DNA of 64,000 bases from Kribbella antibiotica (GCF_004349055.1 NZ_SMKX01000020.1:1-64000), one strand, 5' to 3'. Positions 1-10,048 are shown, counted from the stretch's first letter. Numbers and translations: made by a program. Notes: generated from the sequence alone by a model not told the origin.

Positions 1-972
1 GACCATGGGTTTGGGTGGGCGGATCGCGGTCAGGGCGGGTTCGACGAGGTGGGCGATCTCGTCGTCGTAGGCGACGATCGCGAGCTGGTCGGGGATGGCG
101 ATGCCCTGCTCGGCGCAGTACTGGGCGATGGCCATCGCGTCGGGGTCGGAGTGCACGACGAGGGCGGTGGTGCCCGCGGCGCGGCAGCGGTCGAGGACCT
201 GGGCGATGATGTCGCGGTGGCGAGGCTGGTCCATGTTGACGGACTCACGGATGACGAGGTCGGCGGCGATGCCGAGGTCGGCGCAGACGAGGTCCCAGCC
301 GGCGGCGAGGTGGGCCGAGGTCGGGCTGCCTTTCGACAGCAGGAGCGCGAGGTTGCGGTGTCCTTGGGCGTGCAGGTGCCGTACGGCGAGCTCTACGCCG
401 AGCGCGTGATCGCTGCGCACCCACTCGACCTGGTGCGGCGTCGGGGTCCAGCGGGGTGGCTGCCGCTCGACCAGGATCACCGGCACCGGGAGTCTCGCGA
501 TCCAGTCGATCATCTCGTCGACGTCGTTGCCTTCCAGGTTCGGCGCGAGCAGTAGCCCCTGGACCTGCTGGGCTTCGATCAGCCGGGTGATCTGCCGGCG
601 GTCCTCGGCCCAGTCGTAACTCGAACCGCGGAGCTGGATCGCCACGCCCAGCGCGGCGGCGGCCGAGCGGGCGCCGCCGACGATCGGCGGCCAGTAGTAG
701 TCGAGCGACGGCACGACCATGCCGATGGTGAAGCGAGGCGAAGCCGCGGTGCGGCGACGTGCCGCCGGCGCGAGCTCGGTCGGCAAAGTGGCCCCGCCGT
801 GGACCTTGGTCAGCAGGTTCTGCGCGGCGAGGGCAGAGATGTCGCGCCGGACGGTCAACTCGCTGACGCCGAGCAGCTCCGCGAGTTCGCGCACCCGGAC
901 AGAGCCCTGCCGGCGCAGTTCGTCCATCACGCGTTCGTGGCGCTGGACCCCGAACAGCCGGTCGTCCGGCAC
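1..972 (-). CDS. DeoR-type HTH / LacI-like sugar-binding transcriptional regulator, 3' end beyond the window
   Basis: Reading leftward from a GTG at 972, 324 codons stay open to the window edge. Residues about 5-60 form a DeoR-like winged helix (ending in the typical SELTVRRDI and KVHGGAT stretches), and about 80 onward resembles a LacI/RbsB periplasmic-binding fold (IGMVVPSLDYYW, then HQVEWVRSDHALG, then a late VAYDDEIAHL near the edge). LacI-type sensors usually end some 30 residues later, so only the tail is missing. The start is chosen because AGGTGAGG lies just upstream; an in-frame GTG at 981 is possible. It is divergent from the dehydrogenase at 1064 and probably senses a sugar or sugar acid for the adjacent importer operon. 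The ligand is not deducible. Confidence 0.85.
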   Translation of the reverse strand, partial: MPDDRLFGVQRHERVMDELRRQGSVRVRELAELLGVSELTVRRDISALAAQNLLTKVHGGATLPTELAPAARRRTAASPRFTIGMVVPSLDYYWPPIVGGARSAAAALGVAIQLRGSSYDWAEDRRQITRLIEAQQVQGLLLAPNLEGNDVDEMIDWIARLPVPVILVERQPPRWTPTPHQVEWVRSDHALGVELAVRHLHAQGHRNLALLLSKGSPTSAHLAAGWDLVCADLGIAADLVIRESVNMDQPRHRDIIAQVLDRCRAAGTTALVVHSDPDAMAIAQYCAEQGIAIPDQLAIVAYDDEIAHLVEPALTAIRPPKPMV

Positions 973-1063
973 CCGCCTCACCTCACTGTTCGAATCTGAT
1001 CGTTTCGGAATGAGTATGGATGACCCGTAGATGATCTGAACGTTGTCGTCATCTCATGTTCAC

Positions 1064-2092
1064 ATGACAGCAACGGTAACCGCTTCCCGCCGCGAGGCGC
1101 TGGTCGTCATGGAGCGGGAGGTGTTCGCCGCCCACTTCGATCGCGACCGGCTCGACCGGCTGGCGGCCCTCGTGGCGCTGCCCGATCCGATCTGGACCGA
1201 CGAGCTCGACTCGCCGCGGGCCCGGGCGCGGTTGGCGACGGCCGAAGTCCTGATCACCTCGTGGGGTGCGCCCAAGCTGACCGCGGAGCGATTGGCGGCG
1301 GCACCCCGGCTGAAGGCGGTCTTCCACGCGGCCGGAAGTATCCGGGCCGTTGCCGACGACAACCTGTGGAGTCGCGACCTCGTGGTGACCAGCGCCGCCG
1401 ATGCGAACGCGGTCCCGGTGGCCGAGTACACGCTGGCCGCGATCATCTTCGCCGGCAAGAAGGCACCTTTCCTCGCCGCCGATGCCCGTACGGCGTACCA
1501 GGGCTGGACCCGTCCCCAAGGCTTCGGCGACCTGTCGAACTTCCGGCGCACGATCGGGGTTGTCGGCTTCTCCCGGATCGGCCGTCGCGTCGTGGACCTG
1601 CTCCAGACACTCGAGGACGTGACTGTCCTCGTCGCCGATCCGCAGGCCGACCCCGCAGCCGTGGCCGCCGCCGGCGCGGAGCTCGTGGAACTCGGTCAGC
1701 TGCTGCCGAGAGCCGATGTGCTCTCGCTGCACGCGCCGGAAAACCCGAGCACGCTCCACATGATCGGCGCGGCCGAACTGGCGCAACTGCCGGACCATGC
1801 GACGGTCGTCAACACGGCGCGGGGGAGCCTGATCGACTCGGCGGCGCTCGCGGCCGAGTGCCGTACCGGGCGCCTGTTCGCGATCCTCGACGTCACCGAC
1901 CCCGAGCCGCTCCCGGCAGATTCGCCGCTGCGATCGGTCCCGAACGTGATGGTCACCCCGCACATTGCCGGCTCGCTCGGCACCGAGATCCACCGCCTCA
2001 CCGATCACATGCTCGCCGAGCTCACCCGCTGGGTGGCGGGCGAACCCGTGCACGGCCGGATCACGGCCGACGCCTTCCCGCTCACAGCCTGA
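1064..2092 (+). CDS. D-isomer-specific 2-hydroxyacid dehydrogenase
   Basis: A cytosolic NAD(P)-dependent dehydrogenase of the phosphoglycerate-dehydrogenase-like family, 342 residues from the ATG at 1064. The Rossmann motif GVVGFSRIGRRV lies near the middle, and the family's catalytic triad is visible as R253 (TARGSL), E281 (DPEPLP) and H300 (TPHIAG). No good ribosome-binding site precedes the ATG; a TTG at 1043 would add seven residues, so the start is uncertain. It lies 57 bp before the sugar-binding protein gene and opposite the DeoR/LacI-like regulator, so it probably acts on a hydroxy- or keto-acid derived from the imported sugar. Enzymes of this group are sometimes found in sugar operons, but the substrate cannot be read from sequence. 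Confidence 0.85.
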   Translation: MTATVTASRREALVVMEREVFAAHFDRDRLDRLAALVALPDPIWTDELDSPRARARLATAEVLITSWGAPKLTAERLAAAPRLKAVFHAAGSIRAVADDNLWSRDLVVTSAADANAVPVAEYTLAAIIFAGKKAPFLAADARTAYQGWTRPQGFGDLSNFRRTIGVVGFSRIGRRVVDLLQTLEDVTVLVADPQADPAAVAAAGAELVELGQLLPRADVLSLHAPENPSTLHMIGAAELAQLPDHATVVNTARGSLIDSAALAAECRTGRLFAILDVTDPEPLPADSPLRSVPNVMVTPHIAGSLGTEIHRLTDHMLAELTRWVAGEPVHGRITADAFPLTA

Positions 2093-2149
2093 GCCCGCTC
2101 ACCGCCTGAAACCCCCTGCACCGCAGTACCGAAAGTCAAGGAGATCGTT

Positions 2150-3415
2150 GTGAGGCGACACCTCGTCACCACCCTGGCCGGCGCAGCAGCGCTGGCGCTG
2201 CTCACCGCCTGTGGCGGCTCGGCCCAGCCGGCCGCGGATGGACCGCAGACCATCAAGGTCTCGCTCTGGAACTACGCCACCACGCCCGAGTTCAAGGCGA
2301 TCATCGATGGGTTCCAGGCGGCCAATCCCGACATCAAGGTCGAGCCGGTCGACATCCTGGCCGACGACTATGCCGAGAAGGTCACCACGATGCTCGCGGG
2401 CGGTGACACCACCGACGTACTGACGATGAAGAACGTCATCGACTACTCGCGGTTCGGTACTCGCGGTCAGCTGCTGCCGCTCACCGACGAGGCTGCCAAG
2501 CTCGACCCGGCGAAGTACTCGGGGCTGAAGGCCTACGAGCTCGAGGGCAAGTACTTCGCACTGCCGTACCGGCAGGACTTCTGGGTGCTCTACTACAACA
2601 AGACCCTGCTGAAGCAGGCCGGCGTGCCCGAGTCCAAGCTGCAGAACCTGACCTGGGCCGGCTACGCCGACTTGGCCAAGAGCCTGACCAAGGGTGACGG
2701 AGCCTCCAAGGTGTACGGCGCCTACCAGCACACCTGGCGCTCGATCGTTCAGGCGACCTCCGCGGCGCAGACCGGCGGCAACCTGCTGGGCGGCGACTAC
2801 GGCTTCATGAAGGACCAGTACGCGATGACGCTCGGGCTGCAGCAGAGCGGCACACTGTTGCCGTGGGCAACTGCATCCAGCCAGAAGGTCTCCTACAACA
2901 CGATGTTGTCGACCGGTAAGGCAGCGCTGCTGCCGATGGGCACCTGGTACGCCGCGACCCTGCTGGCCGACACCAAGTCCGGCAAGACGAAGGTCGAGTG
3001 GGGTGTAGCGCCGCTGCCGCAACTCAAGGCCGACGGCAAGGTGACCACCTTCGGCTCGCCGACCGCGTTCGCAGTGAACAAGAACTCCAAGCACTCCGAG
3101 GCAGCGAAGAAGTTCGTCGAGTGGGCCTCAAGTGAGGCGGGCGCCACCGCGGTTGCCAAGGCCGGCGTGACGCCTTCGCTGCAGAGCCAGCAGATCCTCG
3201 ACACGTACTTCGCTCTGCCGGGCGTGCCGAACGGCGAGGTCGCCAAGAAGGCCTTCAAACCCGACAACGTCGTACTGGAGATGCCGGTCAGCGACAAGTC
3301 CTCCGACGTCGACCAGATCCTGACCGAGGAGCACGAGCTGATCATGACCGGCCAGAAGTCGCTCGACGACGGCCTGGCAGAGATGGCCAAGCGGGTCAAG
3401 AACGAGGTCGGCTGA
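2150..3415 (+). CDS. Sugar ABC transporter substrate-binding lipoprotein (importer 1)
   Basis: A 421-residue family 1 extracellular solute-binding protein. The N-terminus has a positively charged start, a hydrophobic run and the lipobox LLTAC, so it should be lipid-anchored outside the membrane. IKVSLWNYATTPEF begins the mature fold typical of MalE-like proteins. GTG at 2150 is preceded by AAGGAG at a good distance. It is the first gene of a tight operon with two permeases, a DUF624 protein and a secreted GH43 enzyme, so its ligand is probably an oligosaccharide released by that enzyme, perhaps a galactan-derived one. Specificity is inferred from context only. Confidence 0.93.
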   Translation: MRRHLVTTLAGAAALALLTACGGSAQPAADGPQTIKVSLWNYATTPEFKAIIDGFQAANPDIKVEPVDILADDYAEKVTTMLAGGDTTDVLTMKNVIDYSRFGTRGQLLPLTDEAAKLDPAKYSGLKAYELEGKYFALPYRQDFWVLYYNKTLLKQAGVPESKLQNLTWAGYADLAKSLTKGDGASKVYGAYQHTWRSIVQATSAAQTGGNLLGGDYGFMKDQYAMTLGLQQSGTLLPWATASSQKVSYNTMLSTGKAALLPMGTWYAATLLADTKSGKTKVEWGVAPLPQLKADGKVTTFGSPTAFAVNKNSKHSEAAKKFVEWASSEAGATAVAKAGVTPSLQSQQILDTYFALPGVPNGEVAKKAFKPDNVVLEMPVSDKSSDVDQILTEEHELIMTGQKSLDDGLAEMAKRVKNEVG

Positions 3416-3418
3416 GCC

Positions 3419-4333
3419 GTGACCGCCACCCTGTCCGCTCCCGCGGAGGTCCGGACGACGCCACGGCGTGGCCGGAGCCGGACCTGGATCGGCTGGAGTT
3501 TCATCCTGCCGAACTTCATCGGATTCGCGGCGCTCACGCTGATCCCGGTGATCGCCTCGCTCGCTTTGTCCTTCCTGGACTGGGATTCCTACAGCACGCC
3601 GCGCTGGGTCGGGCTGGCCAACTTCGAGCGGATGATCCACAACGACAACTTCTGGACCGCGCTGCGCAACACGGCGTACTACGCGGTCGGGCATGTGCCG
3701 TTGACGCTGGGAGCGGCGCTCGGCTTCGCCGTACTGCTGAACCAGAAGCTGAAGGGCGTGCAGTTCTTCCGGACGGCGTTGTTCTTCCCCTACATCACCT
3801 CGCTGGTCGCGGTGGCGGTGGTCTGGAACATGTTGCTCAGCCCGGATCTCGGCCCGGTGAACCAGTTCCTGCGCGCGATCGGCATCGACAACCCGCCCGG
3901 GTGGACCACGTCGACCACCTGGGCGATGCCGGCGGTGATCGTGGCCAGTGTCTGGCGCGACCTCGGCTACTACATGGTCCTGTACCTGGCCGGCTTGCAG
4001 ACGATCCCGGCTGAGCTCTACGAGGCGGCCCAGGTGGACGGTGCGAGTCCCTGGCAACGGTTCCGGCATATCACCTTGCCGGGGCTGCGGCCGACGACGT
4101 TCTTCGTATTGATCATGCTGACGATCTCGAGCTTCAAGGTCTTCGACCTCATTCAGGTGATGACCGAGGGCGGCCCCGGCCGCGCGACCCTCGTGCTGTC
4201 CCAGGTGATCTACCGCGAAGGCATCGTGCAGGGCCGCTTCGGCTACTCGTCCGCAGTCTCGATGGTGCTGTTCGTCATCGTGCTGACCATCACCGTCGTC
4301 CAGTTCCGGTTGCAGAAGAGGAGCGAAGCATGA
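3419..4333 (+). CDS. Sugar ABC transporter permease, MalF type (importer 1)
   Basis: A 304-residue inner-membrane permease with about six hydrophobic segments and the EAA loop (YEAAQVDGASPWQRFRHITLP) that contacts the ATPase. It starts at GTG 3419, four bases after the binding-protein stop, and its own stop overlaps the next ATG (ATGA), so the permeases are translationally coupled. It forms the transmembrane channel with the product of the next gene. No ATP-binding subunit is encoded in this operon, as is usual for CUT1 sugar importers of actinomycetes, where a shared MsiK-type ATPase serves many systems. Confidence 0.93.
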   Translation: MTATLSAPAEVRTTPRRGRSRTWIGWSFILPNFIGFAALTLIPVIASLALSFLDWDSYSTPRWVGLANFERMIHNDNFWTALRNTAYYAVGHVPLTLGAALGFAVLLNQKLKGVQFFRTALFFPYITSLVAVAVVWNMLLSPDLGPVNQFLRAIGIDNPPGWTTSTTWAMPAVIVASVWRDLGYYMVLYLAGLQTIPAELYEAAQVDGASPWQRFRHITLPGLRPTTFFVLIMLTISSFKVFDLIQVMTEGGPGRATLVLSQVIYREGIVQGRFGYSSAVSMVLFVIVLTITVVQFRLQKRSEA

Positions 4334-5142
4334 CAGTACGGCGCTCCCTCGCGTATGTGCTCCTGGTTGTGCTGTCGGTGGCGGTGCTGGTGCCGTTCGC
4401 CTGGATGGTGTCGTCGTCGCTGAAGCTGGACGCGGAGGTCTTCACCGTCCCCGTGCAGTGGATCCCGGCCGAGTTCCGCTGGAGCAACTTCACGACGATC
4501 TGGGAGCGGATCCCGCTGCTCACCTATCTGCGGAACTCGGTGTTCCTCAGTCTCACGATCACCGCGTTGCAGGTGCTGACCGGCAGTTTCGCGGCGTACG
4601 GGTTCGCGAAGGTGCGGTTCCCCGGCCGGGACGTGCTGTTCCTGGCCTACATCGGGACAATCGCCGTACCGTGGCAGGCGTACATGGTTCCGCAGTACGT
4701 GATCATGCAGAAGGCCGGCCTGGTGAACACGCACCTGTCGCTGATCCTGCTGCAGGCGTTCAGCGCGTTCGGCGTCTTCCTGATGCGCCAGTACTACCTG
4801 ACGATTCCGGACGAGCTCAGCGAAGCGGCCCGGCTGGACGGCCTCAGCGAGTACGGCATTTGGGCCCGCATCATCCTGCCGCTGTCGAAGCCGGCGCTGG
4901 CGAGTCTGGCGCTGCTCACCTTCGTCAACACGTGGAACGACTACATGGGCCCGTTCATCTACCTGACCGACAACAAGCTGTGGACGATCCAGCTCGGCCT
5001 GCGTTCGTTCGTCGGCCTGTACGACGCCGAGTACGCGATGATCATGACCGGGTCGGTGCTGTCGGTGCTGCCCATCCTGGTGATCTTCCTGCTCGGCCAG
5101 AAGTACTTCGTCCGGGGTATCGCGACGAGCGGACTGAAGTGA
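4330..5142 (+). CDS. Sugar ABC transporter permease, MalG type (importer 1)
   Basis: A 270-residue permease with six predicted membrane segments. The C-terminal half carries the EAA motif (SEAARLDGLSEYGIWARIILP), and the end GIATSGLK is typical of MalG-type subunits. The start ATG overlaps the stop of the MalF-type gene, and the stop overlaps the ATG of the DUF624 gene (TGATG). It is the partner of the permease at 3419. Confidence 0.93.
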   Translation: MTVRRSLAYVLLVVLSVAVLVPFAWMVSSSLKLDAEVFTVPVQWIPAEFRWSNFTTIWERIPLLTYLRNSVFLSLTITALQVLTGSFAAYGFAKVRFPGRDVLFLAYIGTIAVPWQAYMVPQYVIMQKAGLVNTHLSLILLQAFSAFGVFLMRQYYLTIPDELSEAARLDGLSEYGIWARIILPLSKPALASLALLTFVNTWNDYMGPFIYLTDNKLWTIQLGLRSFVGLYDAEYAMIMTGSVLSVLPILVIFLLGQKYFVRGIATSGLK

Positions 5143-5810
5143 TGGCGTCGCCGCTGGCCCGGGTGAACGTCCGGGCGGATCTCTGGGAGACGCTCTGGTC
5201 GTTCGCGCATCGGGTGCTCGCCATCAACCTGCTGCTGGCGCTGGCCGGCACACCTCTGATGGTGGCGCTCAGCCTGGTAGCGACGCCCTGGAACTATCCG
5301 ATCTTCTTCGGCCTGCTTGCGCTTCCGCTCGCTCCGGCCGCGGCGGCTGCCTTCGGATACCTGGCCCTGGAAGATCACCGGCCACCGCTGAGTGCGCTGT
5401 TCCGCCAGGTACCGGCCCGGCTTCGGCAGTCGCTGGTGGTGGCCGCAATCGGCGCGGGCTTGATCGGCGTACTGGCGGCTGACGTCACAGTGCTGGCCAA
5501 GTCGCTCCCAGGTGCGGTACCGCTGATGGTCGTTTTGTTGGTCATCGTCGCCATCACCGCGATCAATGCCCTTGTCCTGGTTGGGCTCCGGCCCGAGCTG
5601 GGCTTGCGCGAGCTTCTGCGGCTCGCCGTCTACACCGGCGTCCGCGGCTGGGCGCTCAGTTTGCTGTCGTTCGGCGTCCTCGGCGCCGTACTGGTCATCG
5701 TCAGTCAGGCGCCACTGGTTGGGCTCGCCACCTTGCCCGGTTGTGCGCTGTGGGTCGTGCACACGAACACCCAGGCTCAGCTCACTCGAATCACGAGGAG
5801 ATCCCGATGA
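5142..5810 (+). CDS. DUF624 (YesL-like) membrane protein
   Basis: A 222-residue membrane protein with about five hydrophobic segments; a tryptophan- and leucine-rich start (ADLWETLWSF) is followed by paired transmembrane stretches at about 25-75, 100-150 and 175-205. This pattern fits DUF624/YesL, small membrane proteins found again and again inside MalFG-type sugar importer operons of Gram-positive bacteria; their role is not known, and accessory transport or sensing has been suggested. The start codon overlaps the upstream permease stop by one base, and the stop overlaps the GH43 start (ATGA). Family assignment rests on composition and context. Confidence 0.75.
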   Translation: MASPLARVNVRADLWETLWSFAHRVLAINLLLALAGTPLMVALSLVATPWNYPIFFGLLALPLAPAAAAAFGYLALEDHRPPLSALFRQVPARLRQSLVVAAIGAGLIGVLAADVTVLAKSLPGAVPLMVVLLVIVAITAINALVLVGLRPELGLRELLRLAVYTGVRGWALSLLSFGVLGAVLVIVSQAPLVGLATLPGCALWVVHTNTQAQLTRITRRSR

Positions 5811-7741
5811 AGCTTTTCCGCCCCCTGCGCGCGCTGGCGGTGCTCGGCGCTGCGCTCGCCGTACTCAGCCCGACCGCGGTTGCCGCTCCGGCAGTTCCGG
5901 CGTACGACTCGTTCCGTCCCGGCGCCGAATGGCTCGACACCAACGGGCAGGTGATCCAGGCGCACGGGGGACAGGTCGTGCCGTCGACCGATCACCGCGG
6001 CCGCAAGATCTACTACTGGTACGGCGAGGACCGCAGCAACGGGTACTACGACAGCCCCGGTGTGCACGCCTATTCGTCGTACGACCTCTACAACTGGAAG
6101 GACGAGGGACTCGCGCTGCGGGCGATGAGTTCAGTCGACCAGTTCGAGAGCGACAAGTACTTCAGCAAGCTCTACAAGAAGTACACGCCGGCCCAGAAGG
6201 AGGTCGTCTGGCGGGATCTGTCGACCAACGCCGTCCGCACTGACGGCTGGGCGCGGCCGTCGATCCTCGAGCGCCCGAAGGTGATCTACAACCAGGCCAC
6301 CCGTAAATGGATCATGTGGGTGCACTCCGACGGACCGTCGTCACCGACCAGTAAATCGACCTACGCGCGCGCCGAGGCCGGAGTCGCGATCGCGGACTCG
6401 CCGAAGGGCCCGTTCCGCTGGATCGATTCGTACCGGTTGAACCGGGTCCCGAGCGACTCGGTGACCTGGTGCGGTACGTCGTCCGCGTTCGACCCCGCCG
6501 GTGGAATGGCCCGCGACATGAGCCTGTTCGTCGACGATGATGGCAAGGCGTACATCATCTACTCGTCCGAGGAGAACCGGACGATGTACATCTCGAAACT
6601 CAACCGGGATTACACCTACCTGTCCGCGACGCCCGAGAACGCCGTACAGGGTAAGGACTTCGTCCGCACGCTGGCTTGTAACCAGCGCGAGGCGCCCGCG
6701 ATGTTCAAGTCCGAGGGCCGCTACTACCTGCTCACCTCAGGCGCGACGGGCTGGGACCCGAACCCGGCGCGGTACGCGACCTCCAGCACAGTCCTCGGCC
6801 AGTACGCCGACCAAGGCAACCCGATCGCTGGAGCCGGCGCGGCGAACACCTACCGCTCGCAGAGCACCAACGTGATCACAGTGGATGCCAAGCGCAACAA
6901 GTTCCTCTACATGGGCGACCGGTGGACACCGAGTGATCTCAAGAACGCGCCGTACGTCTGGATGCCGATGTCGTTCGGCGAAGGCGGCAGCTTGTCGATC
7001 GGCCCGGATGCGGAATGGACGCTCGGCGACCTGACGTCGTACCGGCGGTGGACTGTCGAAACGAAACTCCCGGATCACGTCCAGCTTGGCGACACCAGTG
7101 CACTGCCGACCAAGGTGAAGGTGCGCACGGGATCGCGGACGCAGACGTTGGCCGTCACCTGGGACGCCTCGACCGTGGCGAAGCCGGGGACCGCGAGCCT
7201 GCGCGGCACGCTGGCGGACGGCCGAACCTTCACCCGCACGATCGTGGTCGCGCCCCGCAACCTCCGGTACGCCGTCAATGCCGGCGGGATCGCGACCGCG
7301 GACTGGCAGGTGCTGGCGAAGTCCGCTTCGCTCCTGAACTCGACACCCGATCAACCCCTCGGAGCGGACCCGGCCACCGGCAAGACCTGGGGCTTCACGG
7401 GCGCCAGCGCACCCGCCGGTCCGGCGAACGGCGATCTTTACACCACCCTGCGCTACGCCAAGAACCACGAGCCGCTCGTCTACACGTTCGACGGTCTCGC
7501 GCCCGGGACGTACACCGTCCACGCCGGCTACTTCGACCCCTGGCCGTGGGCCAACCGGGCCGCCGAGGTGAGCGTCAACGGCGCCGTTGTTGACCAGCAG
7601 CGACTGTTCACAGGGACGAACGAAGCCGCGGCGTACGGCGGTGTCGTGGTCGGTGCCGACGGCAAGATCACCGTCACGATCGCACCGACCCGGTCGCCGG
7701 ACATTCAGATCAGCTGGCTGATGGTCAGTCAGACAGCTTGA
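5807..7741 (+). CDS. Secreted GH43-type glycosidase, exo-beta-1,3-galactanase-like, with Ig-like and C-terminal beta-sandwich domains
   Basis: 644 residues with a Sec signal peptide (cleavage near VAAPAVPA, about 25-30). Residues about 35-400 match GH43 of the galactanase type: IQAHGGQVV then YYWYGED near the start, where other GH43 enzymes have the catalytic Asp, a probable acid E295 in REAPA, and Q352 in RSQST where characterised beta-1,3-galactanases (GH43 subfamily 24) use Gln as base. About 420-500 looks like an Ig-like linker domain and about 505-640 a malectin/CBM-like beta-sandwich. It should act outside the cell on beta-1,3-galactan, the backbone of arabinogalactan protein. It is the last gene of the importer 1 operon, starting inside the DUF624 stop. 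The family is fairly sure, the linkage less so. Confidence 0.8.
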   Translation: MKLFRPLRALAVLGAALAVLSPTAVAAPAVPAYDSFRPGAEWLDTNGQVIQAHGGQVVPSTDHRGRKIYYWYGEDRSNGYYDSPGVHAYSSYDLYNWKDEGLALRAMSSVDQFESDKYFSKLYKKYTPAQKEVVWRDLSTNAVRTDGWARPSILERPKVIYNQATRKWIMWVHSDGPSSPTSKSTYARAEAGVAIADSPKGPFRWIDSYRLNRVPSDSVTWCGTSSAFDPAGGMARDMSLFVDDDGKAYIIYSSEENRTMYISKLNRDYTYLSATPENAVQGKDFVRTLACNQREAPAMFKSEGRYYLLTSGATGWDPNPARYATSSTVLGQYADQGNPIAGAGAANTYRSQSTNVITVDAKRNKFLYMGDRWTPSDLKNAPYVWMPMSFGEGGSLSIGPDAEWTLGDLTSYRRWTVETKLPDHVQLGDTSALPTKVKVRTGSRTQTLAVTWDASTVAKPGTASLRGTLADGRTFTRTIVVAPRNLRYAVNAGGIATADWQVLAKSASLLNSTPDQPLGADPATGKTWGFTGASAPAGPANGDLYTTLRYAKNHEPLVYTFDGLAPGTYTVHAGYFDPWPWANRAAEVSVNGAVVDQQRLFTGTNEAAAYGGVVVGADGKITVTIAPTRSPDIQISWLMVSQTA

Positions 7742-7752
7742 CCGCCTGAGCC

Positions 7753-7767
7753 GGAGGGGGTCCCTCC
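7753..7767. terminator. Weak hairpin after the GH43 gene
   Basis: GGAGGG and CCCTCC form a 6-bp stem with a 3-base loop, 12 bases after the GH43 stop. There is no U-tract, so it may only slow polymerase or protect the transcript end. Confidence 0.3.
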
Positions 7768-7812
7768 CAGTACCCCTCGAACAGGGTCTCCCGCCCACAC
7801 CGGCCGCCTGCT

Positions 7813-7826
7813 TCTGTAGAGACAGA
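7813..7826. promoter_or_regulatory. Candidate operator before the aldo/keto reductase
   Basis: TCTGT-AGAG-ACAGA is an inverted repeat (5-4-5) about 40 bp before the start codon at 7864. It resembles short operators of TetR- or MerR-like regulators. No regulator gene is next to it, so the binding protein is unknown. Confidence 0.3.
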
Positions 7827-7863
7827 CAGTTCATCGGGAACTGGCATCAGGAACGGAGCACGC

Positions 7864-8841
<978 letters not shown>

Positions 8842-8844
8842 TGG

Positions 8845-9993
8845 TCAGCTGCAGATGTTGGTGGGCGTGTTGGTGAGGGTGAGGTTGCGGAAGGTGGTGT
8901 TGGTGCCGCACGGATTCTCGGTGATCCGGGAGTCGCGGACGGTCAGGTTCTGGACGGTGATGTCGCGGTTGTTGGGGAACTCGGTGCGGGCGGCCAGGCG
9001 GATCTCGCCGCCGCCCGTGACGGTTCCGCTGACGGCGGCCAGCGTGACGTTGTAGCAGTTCTCGATCAGTACGGCGTTGTTGCCGGTGTTCTCGATGGTG
9101 ACCCGGTCGATCACGGCTCCTCCGCTGCGGGAGACGCAGAAGATGCCGCGCCCGCCGCGGCGGGCGATCACTGTGCCGACGCGGATGTTGGTGGGGTAGC
9201 TGGACCCGACCTGGCCGTTGTTGTTGGCCATCCGGAAGGCTGCGTAGCCGGTGCCGGCTCCGGCGTTGTCGGCGTCGACCGTCCCGACGGTCGCGTTGAT
9301 GGTCTGGTTGAGCAGCAGGCCGGATTCGCCGACATTGCGCGCGGTGACAGTGCCGATGGTGATGCCGTCGACGCCGTAGGTCTCCATGGCGTGGCTGCCG
9401 GCGCCGGAGACGAAGACGTTGCCGACGCGCACGTTGCGGGTCCACTGGCTGGTGTCGCCGCGGTTGTCGATCCGGACGCCGAGCCCGCCGGACAGCCGCA
9501 TGTCGACCTCGCCGATGATCACATTGGTGACGTTGCGCAGGAAGATGCCGTAGACGGGGTTGCCCGTGAGGTTGAGGTGCTGGATCTCGATGTCGCGGGC
9601 GCCGCGGCTGTAGACGGGCGCCATGTCACCGGATCCCGAGCCGGTGACATTGATGGTGCCGCAGACGTCCAGCACGGTGTAGCTGGGCAGGGACACCCGG
9701 GCGCCGCGGCTGATCGCACCGGATCCGCGGACGACGACGCGTTGTTTGCTGGTGCGGCCGGCGGTGAGCGAGTTGACGCCGGCCTGCATGGCGTCGCGCA
9801 TGCTCGAGCCGGTGTAGACGGTGCTGCTGCCGCGCCGGGCCGTCCAGCTGGTGCCGCCACCGGTGACCTCGGCCTGGAAGGTCCCGGTTCCGCAGTCGGC
9901 GGCCGGTACGGCGGCCTGGGCGGATGTGGAGTGGAGTGATCCGGCCAGCAGTGCGGCGGCCGTGACGAGAACTGACAAGGGGCGGGTTCGCAT
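8845..9993 (-). CDS. Secreted right-handed parallel beta-helix protein, probably pectin-active
   Basis: 382 residues with a Sec signal peptide (cleavage after SAQA, about 27). After a compact N-terminal part the chain is a run of regular beta-helix coils about 20-25 residues long, rich in N, G, V and I (for example IEIQHLNLTGNPVYGIFLRN, then NVIIGEVDMR, NVRVGNVFVSG). Such folds belong to pectate lyases, polygalacturonases, rhamnogalacturonases and related enzymes, but I see no diagnostic catalytic motif. Upstream it carries the same TGGmwAmCGCTTTCCA box as the pectate lyase gene at 14531, which argues for a role on pectin. It is divergent from the importer 2 operon, sharing a 214-bp control region. 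CTGGAGT precedes the ATG. Confidence 0.8.
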   Translation of the reverse strand: MRTRPLSVLVTAAALLAGSLHSTSAQAAVPAADCGTGTFQAEVTGGGTSWTARRGSSTVYTGSSMRDAMQAGVNSLTAGRTSKQRVVVRGSGAISRGARVSLPSYTVLDVCGTINVTGSGSGDMAPVYSRGARDIEIQHLNLTGNPVYGIFLRNVTNVIIGEVDMRLSGGLGVRIDNRGDTSQWTRNVRVGNVFVSGAGSHAMETYGVDGITIGTVTARNVGESGLLLNQTINATVGTVDADNAGAGTGYAAFRMANNNGQVGSSYPTNIRVGTVIARRGGRGIFCVSRSGGAVIDRVTIENTGNNAVLIENCYNVTLAAVSGTVTGGGEIRLAARTEFPNNRDITVQNLTVRDSRITENPCGTNTTFRNLTLTNTPTNICS

Positions 9994-10030
9994 GGCTGAC
10001 TCCAGGGGCGGGCGAGGCTGCCACCGGTCG

Positions 10031-10048
10031 ATGGCAACCGCTTTCCAT
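10031..10048. promoter_or_regulatory. Pectin-type LacI box before the beta-helix gene
   Basis: ATGGCAACCGCTTTCCAT is an imperfect palindrome 38 bp before the beta-helix start. It matches the box at 15518-15533 before the pectate lyase (TGGmwAmCGCTTTCCA). The CGCTTTCC half also occurs twice in the neighbouring importer promoter. Confidence 0.6.
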
